A stretch of DNA of 64,000 nt, from assembly GCA_900545025.1 (NCBI GenBank), contig UQXH01000010.1:3364-67363 (forward strand). Reading direction: 5' to 3'. Below are positions 24,381-33,291 of the stretch, in pieces. Source of the stretch: an uncultured Phascolarctobacterium sp. (lineage in GTDB: Bacteria > Bacillota > Negativicutes > Acidaminococcales > Acidaminococcaceae). The translations under genes and the position numbers were made by a program. Numbering within the stretch: position 1 is the stretch's first letter; every line of letters begins with the position of its first letter. The notes under the pieces are model-generated. The model saw only the letters and a list, made by a program, of their open reading frames with translations, was not told where the DNA came from and ran no database searches.

Positions 24381-24884
24381 TTATAATTCGATATATTTTT
24401 CCGGCATCTGTTTGCGCAGATGCTGCACGAACTGATCGCTGGCTTTAAACAAGAGTCCTGCCAGTTTGTTCTTCTTGCCTTCTGTAAACACCAGCAGACG
24501 CTGCGGATTAGAATCAAGAGAGCTGTAACGATGAATGTAATGGCTGATCTTCGTCTTACGGAAAAAGCTCTTGACATATCTGTTGGTAAAGCTTTCCGTA
24601 CGGGTCAGGTCCACAGTGTAGCTGCGGCTGATGCCCCAACCGTGGCTTATTACTTCCAGACGGTGGTCACGGTACAAAATCAGGGTATAGCGGAAAGAAA
24701 CACGCCAGATCCACAAAAGCAGGAAGCAGATATTCATGCCCCAGCCCAGGACGTCTATCCTGCCGGTGGTATAATACCCATATCCTTCATAACTGAACAG
24801 CACGCCGATAATCAGCAGTGCGATAATCGCCACGACCTTTCTGTCGCCGCTGGCAGATGATTCCTCTCGATACAACTCTTCCAA
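24381..24884 (-). CDS. Membrane protein with PH-like C-terminal half, function unknown
   Basis: About 167 residues with two membrane helices (near 20-60, VVAIIALLIIGVLFSY and MNICFLLLWIWRVSF). A mostly beta/basic domain follows whose ILYRDHRLEVISHGWGISRSYTVDL pattern recalls bacterial PH domains. I chose the TTG at 24884, six bases after GGAGGG. The longer frame begins inside TATAAT promoter-like sequence and is unlikely. It is first in a run of small membrane genes leading into maf-radC-mre. The family is not recognised with certainty. Confidence 0.65.
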   Translation of the reverse strand: MEELYREESSASGDRKVVAIIALLIIGVLFSYEGYGYYTTGRIDVLGWGMNICFLLLWIWRVSFRYTLILYRDHRLEVISHGWGISRSYTVDLTRTESFTNRYVKSFFRKTKISHYIHRYSSLDSNPQRLLVFTEGKKNKLAGLLFKASDQFVQHLRKQMPEKYIEL

Positions 24885-25029
24885 AATATTCCCTCCAAAT
24901 TTCTTTATATAATTATAGGAAAACACTTCCCCTTATAAATCTTATTTATTATATCAAATTTTCCCCGTAAAGCATATACTTTCTTAAATACAAATTATGA
25001 AGAAAATCGTAAATTTTATAAAAGCAGGG

Positions 25030-25070
25030 GTACAAAAAACAGACGGAGAATCCTCTCCGTCTGTTGCGTA
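25030..25070 (-). terminator. Terminator of the obgE-proB-proA operon
   Basis: On the minus strand ACAGACGGAGA-GGAT-TCTCCGTCTGT is followed by TTTTTTG. It begins about 12 bases after the proA stop. Confidence 0.92.
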
Positions 25071-25081
25071 AAATTTATTTA

Positions 25082-26338
25082 TCAGCCGCGCACCTGGCCG
25101 CTGCCGTTAATCAGATATTTAGTACTGGTAAGCTCAGGCAGCGCCATAGGCCCTCTGGCGTGCAGCTTCTGCGTGCTGATACCTATTTCAGCGCCGAAGC
25201 CGAACTCGAAACCGTCAGTAAACCTGGTAGAAGAGTTCACATAGACCGCAGCAGCGTCTACACGCAGCTGGAATTGCTGTGCATTGGCATAATCAGCAGT
25301 AACGATGCATTCGCTGTGCCCCGTGCCGTAAGCGGCAATATGTGCCATTGCTTCCTGCAAACTGTCGACGACCTTTACTGAAAGCCGCAGATCGCCGTAT
25401 TCCGTGCTCCAGTCTTCTTCCGTAACCGGCAGCACCTGACCGCTGAATGCCTGTACCCTTTCATCGCCGCGGATTTCCACGCCAGCCGCAAAATATTTTT
25501 CCAGCATGGGCGGCAGAAACTTACCGGCAATATCCTTGTGCACCAGCAGCGTTTCCATGGCATTGCACACGGACGGGCGCTGCACCTTGGCGTTATAGGC
25601 TATATCCATGGCCATCTGCACATCGGCAGAAGAATCTACAAAGGTATGGCAGACGCCGGCGCCGGTTTCAATAACCGGTACAGTAGCGTTCATAACTACT
25701 GCTTTAATCAGGCCTGCCCCGCCGCGGGGAATAACCACGTCCACCAAGCCGTTCATGTGGATCAGATCAGTTACCGCCTGACGGTCACTGGTGTCGATAA
25801 ACTGCACTGCCCCTGCAGGGATGCCGGCCTGTTCGGCAGCTTCCGCCAGAACAGAAGCAATAATCTTATTAGACTGCATGGCTTCGCTGCCGCCTTTTAA
25901 AATAACGGCATTACCAGATTTCAGGCAGAGCCCGGCAGCATCGGCGGTAACATTGGGACGAGCCTCGTAGATAATGCCGATAACTCCCAGCGGTACCCGC
26001 ACCTTGGTAACGGTCATCCCGTTAGCCAGACGACTGCCGCCAACTACGCTGCCTACAGGATCCTGCAGGGCGGCAACCTGTTCCATGCCTTCTGCCATCC
26101 CGGCAATACGCTGCTCCGTCAGCTTTAACCTGTCCAGCATGGAAGCCTTCATACCCTTAGCTGCTGCCTGTCGCATATCTTCGGCATTAGCCTGCAAAAT
26201 CTCCTGCTGCCTGTCCAGCAAAGCACGTGCCATTGCCAGAAGCGCCTTATTTTTGACAGCCGTGCTTGTTACAGCCAGCTCTGCCGCAGCTTTTTTTGCT
26301 GCAATCGCTTTAGTCTTGACCAGTTCATAAGTTTCCAT
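25082..26338 (-). CDS. proA: Gamma-glutamyl phosphate reductase
   Basis: Second step of proline synthesis: NADPH reduction of gamma-glutamyl phosphate to the semialdehyde. The 418 residues belong to the aldehyde dehydrogenase superfamily. The catalytic Cys lies in VQRPSVCNAMETLL and the family motif VPRGGAGLIKAVV is present. I chose ATG 26338 behind AGGGGG; upstream in-frame codons overlap that ribosome site. The proB stop lies inside the same site, so the genes are coupled. ProC is not in the window. Confidence 0.97.
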   Translation of the reverse strand: METYELVKTKAIAAKKAAAELAVTSTAVKNKALLAMARALLDRQQEILQANAEDMRQAAAKGMKASMLDRLKLTEQRIAGMAEGMEQVAALQDPVGSVVGGSRLANGMTVTKVRVPLGVIGIIYEARPNVTADAAGLCLKSGNAVILKGGSEAMQSNKIIASVLAEAAEQAGIPAGAVQFIDTSDRQAVTDLIHMNGLVDVVIPRGGAGLIKAVVMNATVPVIETGAGVCHTFVDSSADVQMAMDIAYNAKVQRPSVCNAMETLLVHKDIAGKFLPPMLEKYFAAGVEIRGDERVQAFSGQVLPVTEEDWSTEYGDLRLSVKVVDSLQEAMAHIAAYGTGHSECIVTADYANAQQFQLRVDAAAVYVNSSTRFTDGFEFGFGAEIGISTQKLHARGPMALPELTSTKYLINGSGQVRG

Positions 26339-26349
26339 ATCCATCCCCC

Positions 26350-27480
26350 TCACAAGATAACCAGATCGTCTCTGTGGATAACCTCATCAAAATTCTTATG
26401 ACCTAAAAGCTCTTCTATTTCTCCCGAGCGGCAGCCTTTAATCTTGGCCAGTTCTTCTGAACCATAATGTACCAGCCCACGCGCCAGCTCATGACCTTGA
26501 GCATCTTTGACGCTGACGGTACTGCCGGCTTCAAAGCTGCCTTCCACACCGGTAATCCCTGCCGGCAGAATACTGCAGCCCCCGGCTTTATGCAGTGCTT
26601 TGCAGCAGCCTTCATCAACGATGATGCTGCCCATGATGCGCGCGCCGAAAGCCAGCCAGCGCTTACGGAACTGCAGACGGTTCTCACGGCTTACAAACAG
26701 CGTGCCGATTTCCTCGCCTGCCACGATGCGGGGCACGGCGTTTTTTTCCGTGCCGCTGGCAATCACCAGATTTATACCGCTGCTGGTAGCAGCCTTGGCT
26801 GCCTGGATCTTGGTCGCCATACCGCCTGTACCGCGCAGCGTACCTGCGCCGCCGGCGCTTTCTTCTACAGCCGGAGTAATCTCCGTCACCGTATGCACCA
26901 GCCCAGCATCAGGATGGGTCTGCGGATTGGCCGTATAAAGCCCGTCCACATCGGACAGGATGATGACTAAATCAGCATCGACGATGCCTGCCACCAGCGC
27001 CGACATATTGTCGTTATCGCCTATTTTCAGCTCATCCAGCGCCACAACGTCGTTTTCATTGACAATGGGAATGACCCGCTGCCGCAAAAGCTCCATAAAG
27101 GTATTGCGGGAATTGGTATAACGATGTCTGTCCAGCGATTCCGTCTTGGTCAGCAGTACCTGCGCCACTACCTGCCCATAATCGGCAAAGAGCTTTTCAT
27201 AGGTATGCATCAGCACGCCCTGCCCCACTGCCGCCGCGGCCTGCTTGCCGGGTATGGTATCCGGCTTCCTGGGCAGGCCCAGCCTGTCTACGCCCACGGC
27301 TACAGCACCGGAAGTTACCAGTATCATTTCCTTACCCTGATTCTGCAGGTCGGACAATTCCCGCGCCAGCCTGTCAATCTGACTGAAATTACGCTTGCCG
27401 TTGCTGTAGGTTATCGTACTGGTACCAACTTTGACCACTATTCTTTTAGCGGCTTTCAAAGCCTCTCTTTCCAAACTCAT
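26350..27480 (-). CDS. proB: Glutamate 5-kinase
   Basis: First step of proline synthesis, phosphorylation of glutamate, feedback-inhibited by proline. The 376 residues contain an amino-acid kinase domain (about 10-260: VVKVGTSTIT, VTSGAVAVG, NDNMSALVAGIVDADLVIILSDVDGLY, GTGGMATKIQAAK) and a C-terminal PUA domain (about 285-370), as in the long bacterial form. It lies 39 bases downstream of obgE and is followed by proA. The obgE-proBA order is common in Firmicutes. Confidence 0.97.
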   Translation of the reverse strand: MSLEREALKAAKRIVVKVGTSTITYSNGKRNFSQIDRLARELSDLQNQGKEMILVTSGAVAVGVDRLGLPRKPDTIPGKQAAAAVGQGVLMHTYEKLFADYGQVVAQVLLTKTESLDRHRYTNSRNTFMELLRQRVIPIVNENDVVALDELKIGDNDNMSALVAGIVDADLVIILSDVDGLYTANPQTHPDAGLVHTVTEITPAVEESAGGAGTLRGTGGMATKIQAAKAATSSGINLVIASGTEKNAVPRIVAGEEIGTLFVSRENRLQFRKRWLAFGARIMGSIIVDEGCCKALHKAGGCSILPAGITGVEGSFEAGSTVSVKDAQGHELARGLVHYGSEELAKIKGCRSGEIEELLGHKNFDEVIHRDDLVIL

Positions 27481-27519
27481 ACCCTCATCCCCTCATCATA
27501 TCAGTAAATTTTTCTGTGC

Positions 27520-28794
27520 TTAATTGTTTTCCTTATATTCAAAAACCATGTCGCGGATGCGGACGGACTGTCCTTCCTCGACACCTTTTTCCTTCAGCGC
27601 CTCATCAATGCCCAGCCGTTTCCAGATAAGCTGGAAGCGATACAGTGCTTCATCGTTGTCAAAATTTGTCATGGCCACCAGACGCTCGATATTCTTGCCG
27701 CGCACCTCATAATCAGTATCCATGCCTTCCACAATTTCAAAGCTATCCGGGTCGATTTCGTCAAAACGGCTCAGTTCTTCCTCGTCTTCTTCAGGAACAT
27801 ACTGTCCCAGCAGTTCATACGCCTTGAACATCAGCTCGCGCAGTCCTTCGCCGGTAGCCGCAGAAGCCTTGACGATTTCATAGCCTTTAGCCTCCACATG
27901 GGCTTTCAGGCGGGCAAAATTCTCTTCTGCCTCCGGCAAGTCCATCTTATTGGCTACTACCAGCTGTTTACGGCGCGCCAGACGTTCGCTGTGCTTAGCC
28001 AGCTCAATATTGATTTTTTCAAAATCGTCTACCGGGTCACGTCCGTCCACGCCGGCCACGTCCACGATGTGCAGCAGCACCTTGGTACGTTCTACGTGAC
28101 GCAAAAAGTCATGTCCAAGGCCTACGCCTTCATGCGCGCCCTCAATCAGGCCGGGAATATCGGCCAGTACAAAGCTGCGTTCCTCATCAATACGCACTAC
28201 GCCCAGCACCGGAGTCAGCGTAGTAAAATGATATGCCGCAATTTCCGGACGGGCCGCGCTTACCTGGGCAATAATGCTGGACTTGCCTACGCTGGGATAA
28301 CCTACAAGGCCTACGTCAGCCAAAAGCTTCAGCTCCAGTTTCAGCCAGCGGTTTTCACCGGGCTCGCCTTTTTCCGCAAAAGTCGGCGCACGGTTGGTGC
28401 TGGTAACATAGCAGGCATTGCCTTTGCCGCCGCGGCCGCCTTTGGCAGCAACATACTCCTGTCCGTCCTCGGTCAGGTCGGCCATGACAGCGCCGGTAAC
28501 GTCGTCGCGTACCAGCGTACCCATGGGCACCTTGACATAGACGGTATCAGCTCTGACACCGGTGCAGTTCTTGGTACCGCCCTGTCCGCCGCGTTTAGCC
28601 ACATATTTTCTTTTATAACGGAAATCAATCAGGGTATTCAGATTTTTATCGGCAATCAGTACCACGTCGCCGCCGCGGCCGCCGTTGCCGCCGTTAGGGC
28701 CGCCTTTTTCCACAAATTTTTCTCTGCGGAAGCTGCTCATGCCGTCGCCGCCGTCGCCTGCCTCCACGTAAATTCTTGCTCTGTCAATAAACAT
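27520..28794 (-). CDS. obgE: GTPase Obg
   Basis: Ribosome-assembly and stress GTPase. The 424 residues show three domains. The glycine-rich Obg fold is at 1-158 (MFIDRARIYVEAGDGGDG, GGPNGGNGGRGGDV). The G domain is at about 160-330, with P-loop GYPSVGKSS, switch DIPGLIEGA and NKMD. The C-terminal OCT domain has SFEIVEG and ends near FEYKENN. I chose ATG 28794 behind CAGGAG; the longer frame begins in untranslated sequence. It opens the operon obgE-proB-proA from the promoter at 28853-28882. Confidence 0.97.
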   Translation of the reverse strand: MFIDRARIYVEAGDGGDGMSSFRREKFVEKGGPNGGNGGRGGDVVLIADKNLNTLIDFRYKRKYVAKRGGQGGTKNCTGVRADTVYVKVPMGTLVRDDVTGAVMADLTEDGQEYVAAKGGRGGKGNACYVTSTNRAPTFAEKGEPGENRWLKLELKLLADVGLVGYPSVGKSSIIAQVSAARPEIAAYHFTTLTPVLGVVRIDEERSFVLADIPGLIEGAHEGVGLGHDFLRHVERTKVLLHIVDVAGVDGRDPVDDFEKINIELAKHSERLARRKQLVVANKMDLPEAEENFARLKAHVEAKGYEIVKASAATGEGLRELMFKAYELLGQYVPEEDEEELSRFDEIDPDSFEIVEGMDTDYEVRGKNIERLVAMTNFDNDEALYRFQLIWKRLGIDEALKEKGVEEGQSVRIRDMVFEYKENN

Positions 28795-28852
28795 TTTTAT
28801 TTCTCCTGTTATCTGTAATCTTATAGTCTTAAAAATACCTATACTTATCATT

Positions 28853-28882
28853 ATTATAGCGTGTTTAAAGGCTTCTGTTCAA
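28853..28882 (-). promoter_or_regulatory. obgE promoter
   Basis: -35 TTGAAC (28877-28882), an 18-base spacer and -10 TATAAT (28853-28858) on the minus strand, about 58 bases upstream of the obgE start. Confidence 0.65.
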
Positions 28883-28972
28883 TACCTGCCAGTTAAATTC
28901 ACCGTTAATTTACGTCAAATACTTATATGTTATAATATAAAGCAGAAAATAAGCCGAAAGAAGGTATCCCCC

Positions 28973-29491
28973 ATGCTGCAGCCACATCCCCTTACAGGAG
29001 CGCGCCTGACATTGCTGCCGCTTTCTGTGCAGCAATACTGCAGTTTTATCCATAATATGGAACATCTGGAACAGGAACTTGGCCTGCGTTATCACGGACG
29101 CCCCGTGGAAGGCCCCTTTCTTGCCGCGCTGCAGCAGCGTTACCTGAAGTTTCTGGCTGCACGCAGGCAGCCTTTCTTCCACACCCTGTGGCTTCTTACC
29201 CTGCCGGAAGAAAAACTCATTATCGGCAATATCGCCTTCAAAGGCAGTCCTGATGCGGCAGGCGCCGTCGAAATAGGCTACGGTATCGGCAGCAGGTTCC
29301 GCAGCTGCGGCTACATGACGGAAGCAGTACAGCTGCTTGCAGACGCCGCGCTTGCGCTGCCCTCCGTGCGTCTTGTTACCGCCATTACTGCCAAAGATAA
29401 TGCCGCCTCTATCCGCGTCCTGCAAAAGAGTAACTTTTTTTACACCGGCGCCGACTATGTATATTTACACTGGGCAAAATCTTCCATATAA
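28973..29491 (+). CDS. GNAT family N-acetyltransferase
   Basis: The 172-residue acetyl-CoA-dependent transferase is of the RimJ/RimL-like acetyltransferase_3 type. The N-terminal strand LTGARLTLLPLSVQQY is typical. The core strands include IIGNIAFKGSPDAAGAVEIGYGIGSRFRSCGYMTEAV, with a degenerate pyrophosphate loop (RFRSCGY in place of R/Q-x-x-G-x-G/A), and the final KDNAASIRVLQKSNFFYTG follows the family pattern. Substrate unknown; ribosomal-protein or antibiotic acetylation are both possible in this group. Monocistronic, with TATAAT at 28931. Confidence 0.88.
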   Translation: MLQPHPLTGARLTLLPLSVQQYCSFIHNMEHLEQELGLRYHGRPVEGPFLAALQQRYLKFLAARRQPFFHTLWLLTLPEEKLIIGNIAFKGSPDAAGAVEIGYGIGSRFRSCGYMTEAVQLLADAALALPSVRLVTAITAKDNAASIRVLQKSNFFYTGADYVYLHWAKSSI

Positions 29492-29532
29492 ATACAGATT
29501 GCTTTTTTCTTATCATTTTATCATTTTGCCGC

Positions 29533-29561
29533 TTGACAACTTATCGTTGTGTTGTCATAAT
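29533..29561 (+). promoter_or_regulatory. leuCDB promoter
   Basis: -35 TTGACA (29533-29538), a 17-base spacer and -10 CATAAT (29556-29561), placed at the upstream end of the T-box leader. Transcription should begin near 29568. Confidence 0.8.
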
Positions 29562-29604
29562 GTAAAAAGCACACAAACGTGTCTACAAAACAATATACAT
29601 ACTA

Positions 29605-29850
29605 AAATGCAATGAACGGACAGATTTACCTGCCCCTGCTTACAGAGAGACGGCGTCCGGTGCAAGCCGTTACAGGACAGATAAAGAAACTCACCCGCAA
29701 GCAGCTGCTTTGACCGGGCTTCGGCCCTTCAGAAGCAGACGCAGCAGCAGCGTTATGCTACCGAATCAGCTATTCGGGAAAATGAAGAGAATTTTAGGGT
29801 GGTACCGCGATCTTCGCCCCTATCTGCAAGCGCAGGTAGGGGCTTTTTTA
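29605..29850 (+). ncRNA. T-box riboswitch, leucine-type
   Basis: The leader has the invariant antiterminator bulge AGGGTGGTACCGCG (29796-29809). An intrinsic terminator follows at once (GCCCCTA with TAGGGGC, then seven T, 29816-29850). Stem I is marked by the AGAGAG motif (29645) and a GGTGCAAGCC apical segment. The likely specifier codon is CTC (29690-29692) in GAAACTCACC, which reads leucine and agrees with the leuCDB genes downstream. Uncharged tRNA-Leu would pair with the specifier and the TGGT bulge and prevent termination. The specifier frame is inferred from context. Confidence 0.93.
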
Positions 29851-29911
29851 TCAGCTGTCTGCCGCAATAAGATTACTTTTATTTTATTATATTTATTGGA
29901 GGAATCAGTTT

Positions 29912-31177
29912 ATGGGAATGACAATGACAGAAAAAATTCTTGCTAAACATGCCGGCCGCGACTGCGTCAGCGCCGGAGACCTGCTCGTTTCCCAGGTCGA
30001 TATGGTTCTGGCAAACGACATCACCGGACCGCCGGCAATCAACGAATTTGAAAAAATCGGACGCCCGGTATTTGATAAAAACAAGATTGCCCTGGTGCCC
30101 GACCACTTCTCCCCCTGTAAGGATATTAAATCCGCAACCATGTGCAAGCGTATGCGCGACTTTGCCCGCAAGCATGAAATCAAAAACTATTTTGAAGTAG
30201 GCCGTATGGGCATCGAACACGCCCTGCTGCCTGACAGCGGCCTTGCCGCTCCCGGTGAAATCATCATCGGCGCCGACTCCCATACCTGCACCTACGGCGC
30301 GCTTAACGCCCTCAGCACCGGCATGGGCCAGACCGATATCGGCGCAGCTATGGCCAGCGGTACTACCTGGTTCAAAGTACCCCAAGCTATCAAAGTAACC
30401 CTCACCGGCAAACTGCCCCGTTTCGTGAAAGGCAAGGATATTATCCTCACCCTTATCGGCATGATCGGCGTAGACGGCGCCCGTTACCAGTCGCTGGAAT
30501 TCTGCGGCGACGGCATCAGCGAGCTTTCCATGGCCGACCGCTTTACTATCTGCAATATGGCTATCGAAGCCGGCGCTAAAAACGGCATCTTCCCGGTAGA
30601 CGAAAAAACCGAAGCCTACCTTAAAGAACGCGTTACCAACCGCAGCTGGGAAGCAGTAACTGCCGATGCAGACGCAGTTTATGCCCGTGAAATCACTATC
30701 GAGCTGGATAAACTCGTACCCGTCGTAGCATATCCGCATCTGCCGGAAAATACCCATCCGGCTGCCGAAGGCCATGACATCAAAATCGACCAGGTTGTTA
30801 TCGGCTCCTGCACCAACGGCCGTCTGGAAGACCTGGCACAGGCTGCTGAAATTATGCAGGGACGCAAGGTATGCGACCATGTCCGCATGATCGTCATTCC
30901 CGCAACCCAGGAAATTTATAAAGAAGCAATGCGCCTCGGCTATATCGACACCTTTATCGACGCGGGCGCAGCCGTTTCCACACCGACCTGCGGTCCCTGC
31001 CTGGGCGGCTACATGGGCATCCTGGCAGCAGGCGAACGCGCAGTCTCCACTACTAACCGCAATTTCCGCGGCCGTATGGGCCATGTAGACAGCGAAGTTT
31101 ATCTGGCCAGCCCCTATACCGCGGCAGCAAGTGCCGTTACCGGCTATATCACCAGCCCCGAGGAGGTAATGAAATGA
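29912..31177 (+). CDS. leuC: 3-isopropylmalate dehydratase large subunit
   Basis: Aconitase-family subunit of isopropylmalate isomerase (leucine synthesis, 2- to 3-isopropylmalate). The 421-residue length and sequence belong to the short archaeal/clostridial form rather than the 466-residue enterobacterial form. Cluster ligands are in VIGSCTNGR and in TPTCGPCLGG (three Cys). GADSHTCTYGALNALSTGMGQTD is the typical substrate-site stretch. GGAGG precedes the ATG. First gene of T-box-controlled leuC-leuD-leuB; leuA is not in the window. Confidence 0.96.
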   Translation: MGMTMTEKILAKHAGRDCVSAGDLLVSQVDMVLANDITGPPAINEFEKIGRPVFDKNKIALVPDHFSPCKDIKSATMCKRMRDFARKHEIKNYFEVGRMGIEHALLPDSGLAAPGEIIIGADSHTCTYGALNALSTGMGQTDIGAAMASGTTWFKVPQAIKVTLTGKLPRFVKGKDIILTLIGMIGVDGARYQSLEFCGDGISELSMADRFTICNMAIEAGAKNGIFPVDEKTEAYLKERVTNRSWEAVTADADAVYAREITIELDKLVPVVAYPHLPENTHPAAEGHDIKIDQVVIGSCTNGRLEDLAQAAEIMQGRKVCDHVRMIVIPATQEIYKEAMRLGYIDTFIDAGAAVSTPTCGPCLGGYMGILAAGERAVSTTNRNFRGRMGHVDSEVYLASPYTAAASAVTGYITSPEEVMK

Positions 31178-31656
31178 GTAAGGTTTGGCGCTACGGCGAT
31201 CATGTAGACACCGACGTAATCATCCCGGCAAGATATCTGAACATTGCCGATTTCAAAGAACTTTCCGAGCACGCCATGGAGGATATCGACACCACCTTTG
31301 CTCCTAACGTACAGCCCGGCGACTTTATGGTAGCAGGCAAAAATTTCGGCTGCGGCTCCAGCCGTGAGCACGCTCCTGTGGTAATTAAGGAAAAAGGCAT
31401 CAAATGCCTTATTGCTGACAGCTTTGCCCGCATCTTCTACCGCAACGCCATCAACATCGGCCTGCCGGTGCTGGAGATTGGCAGCGACGTGGAAAAAATC
31501 GAAGCCGGCGACCAGCTGGAAGTAGATATGAGCAAAGGCGAAATCAAAATCCTTAACAAAGGCATCACCATCCACACCAAGCCCCTGCCGGAATTCATCC
31601 AGAAAATTGCCGACTGCGGCGGACTTATCAACTATATCAAAGGAGAAAACAAATAA
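31174..31656 (+). CDS. leuD: 3-isopropylmalate dehydratase small subunit
   Basis: Swivel-domain partner of LeuC, 160 residues, the short form that pairs with the short LeuC. Visible motifs are the start VWRYGDHVDTDVIIPARYL and NFGCGSSREHAPVVIKEKGI, which shapes the active site. The ATG overlaps the leuC stop (ATGA) and the gene abuts leuB with TAATG, so all three are translationally coupled. This short family also includes homoaconitase and citramalate isomerases; the leuB neighbour and Leu T-box favour leucine. Confidence 0.96.
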   Translation: MSKVWRYGDHVDTDVIIPARYLNIADFKELSEHAMEDIDTTFAPNVQPGDFMVAGKNFGCGSSREHAPVVIKEKGIKCLIADSFARIFYRNAINIGLPVLEIGSDVEKIEAGDQLEVDMSKGEIKILNKGITIHTKPLPEFIQKIADCGGLINYIKGENK

Positions 31657-32729
31657 TGAAGATAACCTTACTTCCCGGCGACGGCATCGGCGTAGAGATT
31701 GTCGATGCTGCAGTAGAAGTATTAGACGCTGCTGCAAAAAAATTCAACCTGCAGATAGAATATGATAAACAGCTCATCGGCGGCTGCGCTATCGACGCTA
31801 CCGGCGTACCCCTGCCGGAAGCTACCGTTGCTTCCGCCAAAGCTGCCGACGCCGTACTGCTCGGCGCCGTAGGCGGCCCCAAATGGGATAATGTTGCTCC
31901 CGACATCCGCCCGGAAAAAGGCTTGCTGGGCATCCGCAAAGCCCTTGGCCTGTACTGCAACCTGCGTCCCATGAGCGTATCCAGATTTACTGCGCACCTT
32001 TCTCCGCTGAAAACGGAAAAAGCAGAAGGCGCAGACCTTTTAATCGTCCGCGAGCTGACCGGCGGTATTTATTTCGGGCAGCATAATGAAGCGCATCTTA
32101 ACGAACAGGGCGTGGAAGAAGCCAGCGACGTAGAGCTGTACACCCGCCCGGAAGTAGAGCGCATCGCCCGTTTTGCCTTTGAAGCCGCTAAGAAACGCCG
32201 CGGCAAGGTAACCAGCGTCGATAAAGCCAACGTCCTCGGCTCCAGCCGTATGTGGCGTAAAATCGTTACCGAGATGCAGGCTAAAGAATATCCTGAAGTT
32301 GAGCTGAACCATTTTTATGTAGATAACTGCGCCATGCAGCTCATCCTCAATCCCCGTCAGTTCGACGTTATCCTGACCAACAACATCTTCGGCGACATCC
32401 TCAGCGATGAAGCAAGCACCATTGCCGGCAGCATCGGGCTTCTGCCCAGTGCCAGCCTCGGCGACGGCGCAGGTATGTACGAGCCCATCCACGGCAGCGC
32501 TCCCGACATTGCCGGACAGGGTATCGCCAATCCTCTGGCAACCATCCTCAGCGCCGCTATGATGCTGCGCTACTCTCTTGACCAGGCTGCAGCAGCCGAC
32601 GCAATCGAAGCGGCTGTAGACGCAGTAATGGAACAGGGCTACCGCACTCCCGATTTGTACGCAGAAGGGCTGAAAAAGGTTTCTACCTCTGAAATGGGCC
32701 ACCTGGTAGCACAGGAATTACTTAAATAA
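31656..32729 (+). CDS. leuB: 3-isopropylmalate dehydrogenase
   Basis: NAD-dependent oxidative decarboxylation of 3-isopropylmalate to 2-oxoisocaproate. The 357 residues have LLPGDGIGVEIV at the start. The substrate/metal motifs are LLGAVGGPKWD, RELTGGIYFG, TSVDKANVLGSSRMWR and the NNIFGDILSDEASTIAGSIGLLPSASLG stretch with catalytic Asp residues. The NAD motif is EPIHGSAPDIAGQGIANP. It closes the operon and is followed by a terminator. Confidence 0.97.
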   Translation: MKITLLPGDGIGVEIVDAAVEVLDAAAKKFNLQIEYDKQLIGGCAIDATGVPLPEATVASAKAADAVLLGAVGGPKWDNVAPDIRPEKGLLGIRKALGLYCNLRPMSVSRFTAHLSPLKTEKAEGADLLIVRELTGGIYFGQHNEAHLNEQGVEEASDVELYTRPEVERIARFAFEAAKKRRGKVTSVDKANVLGSSRMWRKIVTEMQAKEYPEVELNHFYVDNCAMQLILNPRQFDVILTNNIFGDILSDEASTIAGSIGLLPSASLGDGAGMYEPIHGSAPDIAGQGIANPLATILSAAMMLRYSLDQAAAADAIEAAVDAVMEQGYRTPDLYAEGLKKVSTSEMGHLVAQELLK

Positions 32730-32747
32730 AAATCTAATTTTTACAGC

Positions 32748-32781
32748 AAAAAACCTGCACAAAATTGTGCAGGTTTTTTCT
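32748..32781. terminator. Intrinsic terminator after leuB
   Basis: AAAACCTGCAC pairs with GTGCAGGTTTT around an AAAATT loop with T run after. It is bidirectional in form and also lies just past the end of the minus-strand gene at 32796. Confidence 0.9.
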
Positions 32782-32795
32782 TTGTGCAGAGCAAT

Positions 32796-33152
32796 TTACA
32801 GCATATCCTTTTCACAGTCTAAAATTGCTTTGACTGCAGTACAGGCGGGACAATCACAGTATACAGCGCCTGCCGCCTTAATTTCTTTGGCATGCACCGC
32901 GACATGCGCGGCAATTTCTTTTCCGAATACTTTCTCTCCGGCTTCTGATTCAGCAAAACTGATCAGTCCCTCAATCGGCATAATACAGGTTTTCAAATCA
33001 ACCAGATATTGCGCTGTTGCCTCCTTTTCCTGTGCAGTGCCGACGGCAGCCAGCCATTTTTTGGCTGCTTGAGCGGTATCCTCATTACAGCTGGCAGCCT
33101 CCAGCAGTTCATGTGTCTTACCTGTAACATATGCAAGTACTTTTTTATCCAT
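32796..33152 (-). CDS. Conserved hypothetical cysteine-containing protein
   Basis: The 118-residue acidic, mostly helical protein has Cys22 in EAASCNED and Cys56 in LKTCIMPIEGLISFA. A C-terminal motif YCDCPACTAVKAILDCEKDML packs four Cys into about 15 residues. Similar short anaerobe proteins have been seen with a misleading Hsp90 label; nothing of Hsp90 is visible here. A metal or redox role is plausible from the cysteines only. GGAGG precedes the ATG. Single gene, minus strand. Confidence 0.7.
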   Translation of the reverse strand: MDKKVLAYVTGKTHELLEAASCNEDTAQAAKKWLAAVGTAQEKEATAQYLVDLKTCIMPIEGLISFAESEAGEKVFGKEIAAHVAVHAKEIKAAGAVYCDCPACTAVKAILDCEKDML

Positions 33153-33291
33153 CTTTCAAACCTCCTTAACCTGTCTTTAGCATACTGTCAGGCAGGCTGT
33201 TTGTAAAGTACGCACTTTAAAGTGGCGTAATTACCTGGCGGTAACTATGACCGCCCGAGCAAAAAACCGGCAGATATAGAAGCTGCCTGAG

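Noticed and set aside
29879..31084. A 401-codon minus-strand frame opposite leuC
   Set aside because: Shadow of leuC caused by codon bias; no ribosome site and no sensible protein.
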